From the NCBI GenBank assembly GCA_958295895.1, contig CATQHI010000006.1, positions 62,001 to 126,000 of the forward strand: a stretch of 64,000 nt of DNA, given 5' to 3'. Under the pieces are notes generated by a model that did no database searches, had not been told where the DNA came from, and saw nothing but the letters and a program-made list of their open reading frames with translations. This DNA comes from Saprospiraceae bacterium (GTDB taxonomy: Bacteria > Bacteroidota > Bacteroidia > Chitinophagales > Saprospiraceae). How positions within the stretch are numbered: position 1 is the first letter of the stretch; each line of letters opens with the position of its first letter. This document shows, piece after piece, positions 24,654-34,239 of this stretch. A program made the position numbers and the translations under genes.

Positions 24654-27047
24654 ATGGATAATCGAGGATTTGACGACGAACAGGAACTGCTGCCCTTTAT
24701 CGGCCTGGAGGATGGCGATGAGGAGCTGGTAGATGGCAATACGCCAAGCCCCATTCCGATCCTGGCCCTGAAGAACGCGGTGTTGTTTCCAACTATTGTC
24801 ACGCCAATCAATATCGGGCGGGACCGGAGTATCGCCGCGATCCATAAGGCGGTGGGGGGAAACAAGCTCATCGCCGTGTTCTCCCAGCGCGACCTGAACG
24901 TAGAGGAGCCCGAGGTGAAGGACCTCTACGAGATAGGCACCCTGGCCCGGATTCTGAAGATGCTGCGGATGCCGGACGGGAGCCTGACGGCCGTACTGCG
25001 CGGCGGACAACGAGTTCGCCGCACGTCCATCACCGCCGAGACGCCCTACATGGAGGGGACGATCGAGCCAATGAGCTACGCCGAGTCGGAGGAGGCGATG
25101 ACCTACGAGGCCACCATCGACAGCGTGCGCCACATTGCCGCCCGGGCCGTAGAACTGAGCCCCAACATCCCCACCGAGGCCCGCGTGATGCTCGATAACA
25201 TTAACCGGCCGAGCCAGCTGCTCAACTTCATCGCCAGTAACCTGAACGGGGAGGTGCAAACGAAGCAGGAGATCCTGGAGATCAACGACCTGGGCGTAAA
25301 GGCCGAACGGGTGCTGGTGGACCTACAGCGCGAACTGCGCATCCTCGAACTACGCGATCAGATCGAGAATAAGACCCGCGGCGACATCGAGCAGCAGCAG
25401 CGGCAGTACTTCCTCAACCAGCAGATGAAGGCCATTCAGGACGAGCTCGGTGAGAACCCCAACGACCAGCAGATCGGGGAGCTGGAGGGGCGGGCCGAGC
25501 AGAAAGAGTGGCCGATGGAGGTAGCCAAAACATTCGCCCGGGAGTTGGTGCGCCTACGCCGGATGAACCCCCAGGTGGCCGAGTTCAGCGTACAGCTAAG
25601 CTACCTGGAAATGCTGCTCGACCTGCCGTGGCAGGAGTACACCGAGGATAACTTCGACCTGAAGAGCGTAGCCAAGGTGCTCGACGACGACCATTACGGA
25701 CTCGAAAAGGTGAAGGACCGCATCCTGGGGCACCTGGCCGTGCTGAAGCTGAAGGGGGACATGAAGGCACCGATCCTGCTGTTGCTGGGCCCTCCCGGGG
25801 TGGGAAAGACCAGTTTGGGGAAGAGTATCGCCCACGCGCTGGGTCGCAAGTTCGTGCGGATTAGTCTGGGGGGATTGCACGACGAAAGCGAGATCCGCGG
25901 CCACCGTAAGACCTACATCGGTGCCATGCCGGGCCGGATCGTGCAGTCGCTGCGTAAGGTCGGCTCGGCCAATCCGGTGTTCATCCTCGACGAAATCGAC
26001 AAGATCGGACAGAGCCACCGCGGCGACCCCTCCTCGGCCCTGCTGGAGGTACTCGACCCGGAGCAGAACACCACCTTTCACGATAACTACCTCGACCTGG
26101 ACGTCGACCTGAGTAAGGTACTCTTCATCGCTACGGCCAATAGTATGCAGACGGTACAGCCCGCGCTGCGCGACCGCATGGAGATTATCCGCCTGGCCGG
26201 CTACTCCACCGAGGAGAAACTGGAGATTGCCCGCCGCCACCTCATCCCCAAGCAGCGCGAGGCCCACGGACTGAAGAGTAAGCAGGTTAAGGTCTCGGTG
26301 ACAGTGCTGCGCGAGATTGTGGAGGGCTACACCCGCGAGAGTGGCGTCCGTGCCCTGGACCGCCAGCTAGCCGGACTGATGCGCCACGCCGCCAAGGAGG
26401 TGGCCATGGAGGGGGCCGAGCGGGTCAGTTTCACGAAGGAGATGCTGGAGGACGTGCTGGGTCCGCGCCCCTTCGAGCGGGAGCCCTACCGGGTGGGCCG
26501 GCAGTCGGGCATCGCCATCGGCATGGCCTGGACGCAGGTGGGCGGGGAGATCCTGTTCGTGGAGGCAAGTCTAAGCCCGGGCAAGGGCGGCCTACAGCAG
26601 ACTGGCAACCTCGGCAGCGTCATGAAGGAAAGCGCCACCACGGCCCGCTCCTACCTAAAAGCTAACGCCGAGACGCTAGGCATCGACCAGGAGGCGCTTA
26701 AGAACCAGGACCTGCACATCCACGTGCCCGAGGGCGCTACGCCCAAGGACGGTCCCAGCGCCGGTATCACCATGCTCACCGCCATGGCCAGCGCCTATAC
26801 TGACCGGCCGGTGAGGCCTTACCTAGCCATGTCGGGCGAGATTACGCTGCGGGGTCGGGTGCTGCCGGTGGGCGGTATCAAGGAAAAGCTGCTGGCGGCG
26901 CGGCGGGCGGGCATGAAGACCATTCTGTTGAGTGCGGCTAATGAACGGCACGTGCGCGAGATTGAGGCCCGCTATCTGAAGGGGGTGGAGGTGAAGTACG
27001 TGGAGACTATGCTGGAGGTGGTGGAGCTAGCGTTGGAGGGAAAGTAA
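24654..27047 (+). CDS. lon: ATP-dependent protease Lon
   Basis: 797 residues from ATG 24654. The longer frame from 24504 starts before the promoter and is rejected. The N-terminal substrate-binding domain begins at [20 protein letters not shown]. The AAA+ domain carries Walker [10 protein letters not shown] (about 380-388) and Walker [13 protein letters not shown]. The protease domain has Ser702 in [11 protein letters not shown] and the dyad Lys in [12 protein letters not shown] (K745 by spacing from the E. coli pair). Lon degrades misfolded and regulatory proteins in the cytoplasm. It is complete and of usual length. Confidence 0.97.
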   Translation: MDNRGFDDEQELLPFIGLEDGDEELVDGNTPSPIPILALKNAVLFPTIVTPINIGRDRSIAAIHKAVGGNKLIAVFSQRDLNVEEPEVKDLYEIGTLARILKMLRMPDGSLTAVLRGGQRVRRTSITAETPYMEGTIEPMSYAESEEAMTYEATIDSVRHIAARAVELSPNIPTEARVMLDNINRPSQLLNFIASNLNGEVQTKQEILEINDLGVKAERVLVDLQRELRILELRDQIENKTRGDIEQQQRQYFLNQQMKAIQDELGENPNDQQIGELEGRAEQKEWPMEVAKTFARELVRLRRMNPQVAEFSVQLSYLEMLLDLPWQEYTEDNFDLKSVAKVLDDDHYGLEKVKDRILGHLAVLKLKGDMKAPILLLLGPPGVGKTSLGKSIAHALGRKFVRISLGGLHDESEIRGHRKTYIGAMPGRIVQSLRKVGSANPVFILDEIDKIGQSHRGDPSSALLEVLDPEQNTTFHDNYLDLDVDLSKVLFIATANSMQTVQPALRDRMEIIRLAGYSTEEKLEIARRHLIPKQREAHGLKSKQVKVSVTVLREIVEGYTRESGVRALDRQLAGLMRHAAKEVAMEGAERVSFTKEMLEDVLGPRPFEREPYRVGRQSGIAIGMAWTQVGGEILFVEASLSPGKGGLQQTGNLGSVMKESATTARSYLKANAETLGIDQEALKNQDLHIHVPEGATPKDGPSAGITMLTAMASAYTDRPVRPYLAMSGEITLRGRVLPVGGIKEKLLAARRAGMKTILLSAANERHVREIEARYLKGVEVKYVETMLEVVELALEGK

Positions 27048-27111
27048 GGTCGGACGATAAGCCAACCACGCGGGCCGTTACTTTGTCCTTAGGTAAGAGC
27101 ATCCGCGCCCT

Positions 27112-27756
27112 ATGAAGTACTTTCTCCTCTTTTTCTTTGCGTTCGGTCTGGTGACCACGGCCCGGGCCCAGCTTGTGGACCAGTACGGTGAGCCGCTGGT
27201 GCAGTTTTCGGGCCTCGTGCTGGACGGTACCAATGATTACCTCCAGCCGATTCCTTATGCCACTATACTCATTAAGAACGACGGCCGGGGTACCTATGCT
27301 AATCTGGACGGCTTCTTCAGTATCGTAGCGCATAAGGGAGATACCATTATTTTTAGTGCACTTGGTTATGACGATGCGGAATTTGTGGTCGATCCCAATT
27401 TAGAGGATGATAAATACAGCATAGCGCAGCAGATGACGAATAACGCCATCGACCTGCCCGAAGCAGTAGTTTTTCCCTGGCCAAGCCGCGATCATTTCAA
27501 ACTCGAGTTCCTAGCCATGAACGTCACCCCTGAGCTCCAGAGCCGCGCCACCGAAAATCTCTCGGCCGACAAACTGGAGCGACTGGCCGAAACCGTGCCC
27601 CGCTCTGGCGCCGAGAACGGTAGCTACTACCTCCGCCAGCAGGCGCGGCAGACCTACTACATCGGGCAGCGCCCACCGATGAATATCTTCAGTCCGGTGG
27701 CGTGGAAGCAGTTTTTTGACGGGTGGAAACGGGGGGACTTCAAGAAAAAGGATTAG
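27112..27756 (+). CDS. Secreted protein with carboxypeptidase-like regulatory domain
   Basis: 214 residues. The signal peptide ends at TTARAQ (about residue 20). QFSGLVLDGTNDYLQPIPYA followed by TILIKNDGRGTYANLDGFFS and GDTIIFSALGYDDAEF is the beta-sandwich CarboxypepD_reg-like domain (about 27-105) that in Bacteroidota often opens TonB receptors but here stands alone. The remaining 110 residues (LPEAVVFPWPSRDHFK and so on) are family-specific. Such proteins are common next to envelope genes, with unknown role. A TTACTTTG box lies near 27083. Confidence 0.75.
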   Translation: MKYFLLFFFAFGLVTTARAQLVDQYGEPLVQFSGLVLDGTNDYLQPIPYATILIKNDGRGTYANLDGFFSIVAHKGDTIIFSALGYDDAEFVVDPNLEDDKYSIAQQMTNNAIDLPEAVVFPWPSRDHFKLEFLAMNVTPELQSRATENLSADKLERLAETVPRSGAENGSYYLRQQARQTYYIGQRPPMNIFSPVAWKQFFDGWKRGDFKKKD

Positions 27757-27762
27757 GCCGAA

Positions 27763-27770
27763 TATCTTTG
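27763..27770 (+). promoter_or_regulatory. Promoter -7 box of the ABC exporter gene
   Basis: TATCTTTG (TAnnTTTG) just after the stop of the preceding gene and 17 nt before the ATG at 27788. Confidence 0.55.
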
Positions 27771-27787
27771 TCAGGCGTTGATTGCCT

Positions 27788-29626
27788 ATGGCATTAGGCA
27801 GAAGGGGCGGAACCCCCAAACCCGAGGAGGAAAGAACCTGGCGCGACCAGCTCTCCGCCCTCCGTAATCTTCCCCCCTTTCTTAAACTGATTTACCGGAC
27901 CAGCCCGCCGCTGACGATTACCAACATCGTGCTACGGGTACTACAGGCGGCGCTGCCCACGGCAATCCTGTACGTAGGCAAGCTCATCATCGACGAAGTA
28001 CTGCTTATCATCGATGGTACCGGCGATACGACTTTTCTGTGGCAAATGGTGGCCCTGGAGCTGGTACTCGCCCTTACGTCGGACCTCCTAAGCCGCGGCA
28101 TCAGCCTAGTCGATAGCCTACTGGGCGACCTGTACACCAACCAGACGAGCGTAGACCTAATGCGCCACGCGGCCACCCTAGACCTGTACCACTTTGAGGA
28201 CTCCGAGTTCTACGATAAGATGGAGCGGGCGCGGCGGCAGACAACCAGCCGGTCTACGCTGATGTCGCAGCTGCTGGGGCAGTTTCAGAGCACCGTAACC
28301 CTAGTCGTATTGGGTGTGAGTGTTGCAGCCTTTAATCCCTGGCTGATTCTACTCCTGGTGGTGGCCGTGATCCCCAGTTTCATCCAGGAAAACTACTTCA
28401 ACCAGCAGGTCTACAGCCTCACGCGCAGCTGGACGCCGGAGCGGCGGGAGCTCGACTACCTGCGCTACATCGGAGCCAGCGATATCACGGCCAAGGAGGT
28501 GAAGATCTTCGGCCTGGCCGACTTCATCACCAACCGTTTCTACAGCCTGTCGATGAAGTACTACTACGCCAACCGCACCCTGGCCGTTAAGCGCGCTACC
28601 TGGGGGGCGTTTTTCTCGGCCATCAGCTCGCTGACCTACTACGGGGCCTACGTGCTCATCATCATTCAGACCATCAACGGGGTCATCACGGTGGGCTCGC
28701 TGACCTTCCTCTCCGGAGCCTTTCAGCGCATGCAGACGGGCCTGCAGACCATTCTTTCCCGCTTCTCCAGCATCGGCGAGAATGCGCTCTACCTCCAGGA
28801 CTTATTCGATTTCTTCAAGATCGAACCCCTCATCGCCGATAAGTCGGACGCCATCCCCTTCCCCAGGCAGATCCAACAGGGCTGGGAGTTCGACAACGTC
28901 AGCTTTGCCTATCCGAATAGCGAGAAGTACGCCATCAAGAACCTTTCGTTTAAGCTCCCCGTAGGCCAAAAGATTGCCCTGGTCGGAGAGAACGGTGCCG
29001 GCAAGACCACCCTGGTCAAGCTCCTGGCCCGCCTCTACGAACCCACCGAGGGCCGCATCCTCCTCGACGGCCGCGACCTACGCGAGTACGAGCTCACCTC
29101 CTTGCGCGACAACGTCGGCGTCATCTTCCAGGACTTCTTCCGCTACCAGCTCACCGCCCGCGAAAACATCGCCGTAGGCCGCATCGAGCAGGAAACCAAC
29201 CAGGACCGCATCGAGGACAGCGCCCGCAAGTCCCTCGCCCAGGAGGTCGTCAGCGGTCTGGCCGACGGCTACGATCAATTACTAGGGCGAAGGTTCGCAG
29301 GTGCGGTAGATCTAAGCGGGGGCCAGTGGCAAAAGATTGCCCTCGCCCGTGCCTATATGCGCGATGCCCAGCTACTCATCCTCGACGAGCCCACCAGTGC
29401 CCTGGATGCCCGGGCGGAGTACGAGGTCTTCCAGCGGTTTACGGCGCTCATCGAGGGCAAGACGGCCGTGCTCATCTCCCACCGCTTCAGCACCGTGCGC
29501 ATGGCCGATCACATCCTCTTCCTGGAGTACGGCGGCCTGGTGGAGGAGGGCAGCCACGAGGAGCTACTGGCGCTGGGGGGGCGGTATGCGGAGCTTTTTG
29601 AGTTGCAGGCTGCGGGGTATAAGTAG
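27788..29626 (+). CDS. ABC transporter, fused permease and ATPase (exporter type)
   Basis: 612 residues from ATG 27788 (a TTG two codons earlier is possible). The first 340 residues hold a six-helix ABC transporter transmembrane domain (hydrophobic runs such as NPWLILLLVVAVIPSFI and LTYYGAYVLIIIQTI). The ATPase shows Walker A GENGAGKTTLVKLLA, Q-loop VGVIFQDFFRYQ, signature DLSGGQWQKIALARA, Walker B LLILDEPTSALD and switch His in AVLISHRFSTV. It is a homodimeric half-transporter, with lipid or peptide export likely but not specified. The convergent GH15 gene ends 4 nt after its stop. Confidence 0.92.
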   Translation: MALGRRGGTPKPEEERTWRDQLSALRNLPPFLKLIYRTSPPLTITNIVLRVLQAALPTAILYVGKLIIDEVLLIIDGTGDTTFLWQMVALELVLALTSDLLSRGISLVDSLLGDLYTNQTSVDLMRHAATLDLYHFEDSEFYDKMERARRQTTSRSTLMSQLLGQFQSTVTLVVLGVSVAAFNPWLILLLVVAVIPSFIQENYFNQQVYSLTRSWTPERRELDYLRYIGASDITAKEVKIFGLADFITNRFYSLSMKYYYANRTLAVKRATWGAFFSAISSLTYYGAYVLIIIQTINGVITVGSLTFLSGAFQRMQTGLQTILSRFSSIGENALYLQDLFDFFKIEPLIADKSDAIPFPRQIQQGWEFDNVSFAYPNSEKYAIKNLSFKLPVGQKIALVGENGAGKTTLVKLLARLYEPTEGRILLDGRDLREYELTSLRDNVGVIFQDFFRYQLTARENIAVGRIEQETNQDRIEDSARKSLAQEVVSGLADGYDQLLGRRFAGAVDLSGGQWQKIALARAYMRDAQLLILDEPTSALDARAEYEVFQRFTALIEGKTAVLISHRFSTVRMADHILFLEYGGLVEEGSHEELLALGGRYAELFELQAAGYK

Positions 29627-29629
29627 CCC

Positions 29630-31460
29630 CTACCTATTCTTCTTATCGATCTGAAAGGCAGCAGAGATCAAACTCAAATGCGAAAACGCCTGCGGAAAAT
29701 TCCCCAGCTGCTCGCCGTGCAGGCCGATCTCCTCGCTCATCAGCCCCAGGTGGTTGGCGTAGCCTAGCATCTTTTCGAAGACGACCGTGGCCTTGTCTAC
29801 ATAGCCGATGCGGGCCAGGCACTCCACGTACCAGAAGGAGCAGATGGCGAAGGCCCCCTCGTCGCCATCCAGTCCGTCGGTGGCCCCGTGCTCCTGCTTG
29901 TAGCGGAAGATAAGCACGTCGGCGGAGAGCTTTTCCTCGATGGCCTTGAAGGTCTTGAGCCAGCGGGGCTCCTTGCTGGAGACGAAGCGTAGCAGGGGCA
30001 TGAGCAGGGCGGCGGCGTCGACCGTATCGCTGCCCCGGTACTGGACGTAAGCCTGGAGGTCCTCGTTCCAGAAGTTGTAATAGATGTCCTGGTAGATCTC
30101 GTCACGCACCTTGCGCCACTCGCCCATGGGGCAGGGGAGGCTACGATCTTCGGCAATCTTCATGGCCCGGTCGATGGCCACCCAGCAGCAGACGGCCGAG
30201 TGCAGGAAGCGTTCCTTGCCGCTGCGTACTTCCCAGATGCCGTGGTCCTTGTCCTTCCAGTGGGCGATGACGTAGTCGACCAGGGCGGTGATGGACGTCC
30301 AGAAGTCGTGGGTAACGCTGCCGCCGGCCTTGTTGTACAGGTAGATGGTGTCGATGAGCTCGCCGTAAATATCCATCTGCTTCTGGGCGGAGGCGGCATT
30401 GCCGATACGTACGGGCTGGCTACCCCGGTAGCCCTCCAGGTGGTCGAGGTTGCTTTCGGGGAGCTCGGTCTGTCCGTCCACGGCGTACATCAGTTGCAGG
30501 CAGTCGACACTTTTCGCGGATCCAGTCCATGAAGCCCTCCGCCTCCTCGCGGTAGCCCAGGCGCAGGAAGGCGTACATGGTGAAGGCCGAGTCGCGGATC
30601 CAGGTGTAGCGGTAGTCCCAGTTGCGCTCGCCGCCCATTTTTTCCGGTAGACCGAAGGTAGCTGCTGCAATGGTGCTGCCGTAGCGGGCCGAGGTGAGGA
30701 GCTTGAGGGCCAGTACGGAGCGTAGTACCGGCTCTTTCCAGAAGCCGTCGTAGGTACATTTGCGCGACCAGGTAGTCCAGTACTTACGGCATGCGGTGAA
30801 GCAGCGCATCCAGTCTAGGTCAAAGTCAACGCCCTGATTCAGGGTCAGGATAAAGTCGAGGTTATCGCCCTGCCGCAGGTCGATGGTGGCGCTGAGGCCG
30901 TCGTCGCTGATGTCCATCGCTACGTCGGTCAGCAGCAGCAGGGTAGGCTGTTCGCCCTCCGGATCGCGAATCAGGTAGCCCCGTCCCTCCGGGTTTTTCT
31001 CGGCGATACAACCTCGCTTTCCGTACCCGTACCGGGGCCGCAGGTCCAACCGTACTCGGTGGTGGCCATAGACCCCCTTAAGCCGCCGAAAGACCGCGAA
31101 GTCGAGCTCCTCATCGACGATGGGCATGAAGTCGGTCAGCTCGGCAATACCATCCTCGCTCAGGAAGCGGGTGATAAGAATATTGGTACCCGGTAGGTAG
31201 AGCTGTTTGTTCTTGGTATCCTCGGCCAGGCATTCGAAACTGAAAAAGCCGCCCTTGTCCGCATCCAGCAGCCGCCCAAATACCGTAGGCGAGTCGAAGC
31301 GCGGCAGGCACATGAAGTCGATGCTGCCCGTCACGCTCACCAGGGCCGTGGTGTGCAGGTTGCCGATGATGCCGTATTCTGCAATGGGCAGGTAGCGGTC
31401 CTTGTAGGCGGGCGAGAACTGGCGGGTGGGATCGGCGGTGGGATTGGAGGTGGCGGTCAT
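29630..31460 (-). pseudogene. Glycoside hydrolase family 15 (glucoamylase/trehalase-like), frameshifted
   Basis: Two overlapping frames on the minus strand together give a complete GH15 enzyme of about 610 residues. The N-terminal part (start at 31460 or 31478) begins PIAEYGIIGNLHTTALV and reaches NWDYRYTWIRDSAFTMYAFL, then GFMDWIREK. The C-terminal part resumes at SVDCLQLMYAVDGQTEL and ends with HGEQLGNFPQAFSHLSLI, the family's last conserved block. Frames change near 30508-30513; restoring AG after GAAAAG would give EKSVDCLQ. Members hydrolyse alpha-glucans or trehalose; there is no signal peptide, so it is cytoplasmic. It is either a fresh mutation or a sequence error, since all motifs are intact. 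Confidence 0.8.
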
Positions 31461-31501
31461 TGCAGGTGCGAACGGCATAATGGGGAAGGTGGTTTGCGGG
31501 G

Positions 31502-31517
31502 CGGGGCCGCAGGTGCA
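31502..31517 (-). repeat. TGCACCTGCGGCCCCG 16-mer, reverse copy between GH15 and GH43
   Basis: Exact reverse-strand copy, in the 80-nt gap between divergent starts. A one-mismatch forward copy lies 78 nt further, at 31580-31595, inside the GH43 signal-peptide codons, so the two form an inverted pair. Confidence 0.7.
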
Positions 31518-31540
31518 AAGCAATTCGATATATTGGCGCA

Positions 31541-32569
31541 ATGAAGCTCCTCCTATCGCTTGCCCTGCTCGCGTTGTGCTGCACCTGCGGCCGCGCGCCC
31601 CAGACTACGCCTACACCGCCCGCCATGTCCGGAAACCCCCTCTGGGAGGGTTGGTACGCCGACCCCGAGGTGGCGGTGCTCGACGGGCAGTACTGGATCT
31701 TTCCGACCTACTCAGCGGCTTACGAAGACCAGCTGTTCCTGGATGCCTTCTCTTCGCCTGACCTGGTGAACTGGACGAAGCACGAGCACGTGCTGGATAC
31801 GAGTATCGTGAAGTGGGTACGGCAGGCCATGTGGGCCCCGGCGGTGATCGAGAAGGACGGGCGCTACTTTCTCTTCTTCGGCGGCAATGACGTACAGCGA
31901 CCCTCGCGCACCTGCTGCTACGATCCCGACAACGACATCAACCACTACGGCGGCATCGGCGTGGCGGTGGCCGACGATCCGGCGGGGCCCTACGTCGATC
32001 ACCTGGGCGAGCCGCTCATCGATACCTTCTACCACGATGCCCAGCCCATCGATCAGTTTGCCTTTCGGGATACGGACGGCACGGACTACTTTTTCTACGG
32101 CGGCTGGGGTAAGTGTAATCTCGGTATACTCAATGATGACTACACCGGCTTCGTACCCTGGGAGGACGGCGAGCTCTTTCACGACGTGACGCCGGAGGGC
32201 TACGTGGAGGGCCCCTTTATGTTCCTGCGGGGCGGCACCTACTACTTCATGTGGTCGGAGGGCGGCTGGACGAACGATAGTTACCGGGTGGCCTATGCGA
32301 TGGCCGACAGTCCGCTGGGCCCCTTCGAGCGCATCGGCACCATTCTGGAGGCGGATACCACGATCGCCACCGGGGCCGGTCACCACTCAGTGGTCAACAC
32401 TCCGGGGACGGATGACTGGTACATCGTCTACCACCGCCGGCCCATCCCCAATGAGGGCCGCGACCACCGCGTCACCTGCATTGACCGGCTGTACTTCGAC
32501 GACGACGGCACGATCCAGCCGGTGGTGATGACCTGGGAGGGGGTGGCGGCTAATGCGATAAGGCGGTGA
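31541..32569 (+). CDS. Glycoside hydrolase family 43-type exported enzyme
   Basis: 342 residues. Hydrophobic N-terminus LLLSLALLALCCTCGRAP; the Cys residues suggest a lipoprotein, although the box is not canonical. The five-bladed propeller shows WYADPEVAVLDGQYW (residues about 37-51, with the catalytic base Asp), MWAPAVIEKDGRYFLFF, GWGKCNLGILNDD and VEGPFMFLRGGTYYFMWSE (general acid Glu), a pattern of GH43 alpha-L-arabinofuranosidases and beta-xylosidases. Substrate not determinable. It is divergent from the GH15 gene and close to susCD, suggesting glycan use. The signal-peptide codons contain a near-copy of the 16-mer repeat. Confidence 0.83.
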   Translation: MKLLLSLALLALCCTCGRAPQTTPTPPAMSGNPLWEGWYADPEVAVLDGQYWIFPTYSAAYEDQLFLDAFSSPDLVNWTKHEHVLDTSIVKWVRQAMWAPAVIEKDGRYFLFFGGNDVQRPSRTCCYDPDNDINHYGGIGVAVADDPAGPYVDHLGEPLIDTFYHDAQPIDQFAFRDTDGTDYFFYGGWGKCNLGILNDDYTGFVPWEDGELFHDVTPEGYVEGPFMFLRGGTYYFMWSEGGWTNDSYRVAYAMADSPLGPFERIGTILEADTTIATGAGHHSVVNTPGTDDWYIVYHRRPIPNEGRDHRVTCIDRLYFDDDGTIQPVVMTWEGVAANAIRR

Positions 32570-32595
32570 CGACCCTTGGGTGGTGATTGACGCAC

Positions 32596-32824
32596 TTACG
32601 TTATGAACTCCCTGAAATTGTCTCGATTCATCAGGTGTCCCTCTGCATTGTAGGCCTTTAGGAAGGAAGTTGATATTCCGCCTTTTCTCTTAGGGTTTCA
32701 CTTGAATTCGTAGGCCGTCAGATCCAGGCCCCGCTGCTCGACGTAGTCGATTTCTTGTTGCTGGTTGGTCCTCCAGAAAAAGGATTTAGCGAGGGTGATA
32801 TCGTAGCGGTTGTTTGTGTAAAAC
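32596..32824 (-). pseudogene. C-terminal remnant of an AAA/DUF4143 ATPase
   Basis: Reading through one stop, the minus strand encodes about 75 residues: FFWRTNQQQEIDYVEQRG, then LDLTAYEFK, a TGA (32698-32700) where the family has Trp, and NPKRKGGISTSFLKAY, ending NRDNFREFIT. This is the typical PD-(D/E)XK-like C-terminus of ATPases with a DUF4143 domain. The rest of the gene (about 300 residues) is absent; susD and its terminator lie upstream. It is a relic, and the Trp-to-stop change fits decay. Confidence 0.65.
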
Positions 32825-32860
32825 ACAAAGCCCCGAAACCGATCGGTTTCGGGGCTTTGT
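32825..32860. terminator. Strong bidirectional hairpin after susD
   Basis: A perfect 36-nt palindrome (18+18) centred on CCGATCGG, with an ACAAAGCCCCGAAACC arm. It lies 18 nt downstream of the susD stop and should end the susCD transcript. Confidence 0.8.
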
Positions 32861-32878
32861 AGTCGATGAAACAGGGCC

Positions 32879-34228
32879 TCAACCGTACCCCGGGTTTTGT
32901 AAGATTCCCATATTGGTGTCGGTTTCAGACTGAGGGATGGGGAAAACCAACGCATTGTCGTCCGCATCAAATCCGTCGATTGCTACGCCCAGACGGCGGT
33001 AATCGTGCACGAAGAAGCCTTCGAAGGCCAGCTCCCGGAGGCGTTCATTTAGGATATAGGTGAGATCGATGTCGTCGTCTTCCTCTAGCAATTCGGCACC
33101 GGCACGGTTGCGGACCGTGTTGATGTCCTCACGGGGGCTTGCCCCTACTTCACTACTTAGGCGTAAATTGGCCTCGGCGCGGATGAGGTACATTTCAGCC
33201 AGGCGAATCAGGGCGATGTTGCCAAACTGATTGGTGTATTTACCCGTGAGGCGGCGGTCTTCTACTTCTCCCTCTACGAAGAAGTTTGCGCGAGCGTCCG
33301 CGATGGTATCGCTGCCGAAAAGGTCCAGGTAAGCGTCGTTGACCCTGATGTCGCCCCGGCGGCCGCCATTTGCCTCAGAGGCGTAATGAACGATGAGATC
33401 GTTCTCTCCGTCCTGTGAAGTTACCTGAATGGCGAATAGGTCTTCGGAGCTGTTAACGTCGTTGTTGAACGCATCGGCGTAGTCTGGCGTAAGCGTGCGC
33501 CCTGAGTTCATGATGACATTGTCTGCAGCAGTCAGCGCCGCCTCGAAGTTACCGATGTGTAATTGCACGCGGGCCAATAATGCCTGGGCCGAGTATCGAT
33601 CGGCGAAGACACCGTTGCTTTCGGGCAGTAGTTCGACAGCCCGCTGCAGATCGGAAACGACCAGCGCGTAAACCTCACCCGTGGAAGCACGGTCAATAGT
33701 AAGGTCTGCAGAGTATTCGACCAATCCTTCCGTACGGAGGGGGACACCGAGGTCGCCCGAGGAAAACATCCGATTCAGGTCGAAGTAGGCCAGCGCCCGC
33801 AGGAAGCGGGCCTCACCCTCCACCCGGTCGCGCTCCTCCGTGCTGCTTTCCACTACATCCAGGTTATCCAGGATCAGATTCGCCTGGTTAGCAATGGCGT
33901 ACTGGTTGTTCCAGAAGTCCTCTACAAATGCATTCGTGACAAGAATCGCCTTATTAAAGATGTCCCCCGGGTCAAAAAAGGTTCCACCCCAGGTGATGTT
34001 ACCGTTGGCACCGAGGAGATCGGCCATCATTTGGTACCGGCCACCGTAAGAGTCGTTCTTGCCCGCTTCCGCGTACGTGCCGACTAGGGTAGTTTTGATA
34101 TTGGCCTCCGTACCGAGCGCCGTACCGGGCTCGAGTTCTTGAGCGGGGGTAATCTCCAGTTTGTCTTCACAATTTGTGAAGGCAAGAGAGAATAAGCCCA
34201 GGAAGAGGATTTTGTTGAGTTGGTTCAT
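32879..34228 (-). CDS. SusD/RagB-family nutrient-binding lipoprotein
   Basis: 449 residues. The lipoprotein signal ends FSLAFTNC (Cys20), then EDKLEITPAQELEPGTALGT as in SusD proteins. TPR-like helices follow (ARFLRALAYFDLNRMFSSGD is the conserved RALAYF..L..MFG block) and the C-terminus LAEMYLIRAEANLRL...LNERLRELAFEGFFVHDYRRLG is diagnostic. It forms the lid over the SusC channel in the outer membrane and binds a glycan or other polymer-derived ligand. It lies 11 nt after susC, same operon. Confidence 0.95.
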   Translation of the reverse strand: MNQLNKILFLGLFSLAFTNCEDKLEITPAQELEPGTALGTEANIKTTLVGTYAEAGKNDSYGGRYQMMADLLGANGNITWGGTFFDPGDIFNKAILVTNAFVEDFWNNQYAIANQANLILDNLDVVESSTEERDRVEGEARFLRALAYFDLNRMFSSGDLGVPLRTEGLVEYSADLTIDRASTGEVYALVVSDLQRAVELLPESNGVFADRYSAQALLARVQLHIGNFEAALTAADNVIMNSGRTLTPDYADAFNNDVNSSEDLFAIQVTSQDGENDLIVHYASEANGGRRGDIRVNDAYLDLFGSDTIADARANFFVEGEVEDRRLTGKYTNQFGNIALIRLAEMYLIRAEANLRLSSEVGASPREDINTVRNRAGAELLEEDDDIDLTYILNERLRELAFEGFFVHDYRRLGVAIDGFDADDNALVFPIPQSETDTNMGILQNPGYG

Positions 34229-34239
34229 CTGGAGCTTAT

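Noticed and set aside
32698-32700. TGA in the DUF4143 remnant as a recoded codon
   Set aside because: Only a C-terminal stub exists, no SECIS-like element is seen, and all other genes use TGA as stop, so a nonsense mutation is simpler.
32698-32970. 90-aa minus-strand ORF as an intact small gene
   Set aside because: Its first half lies in the susD coding region in another frame and across the terminator; only the end matches a protein family.
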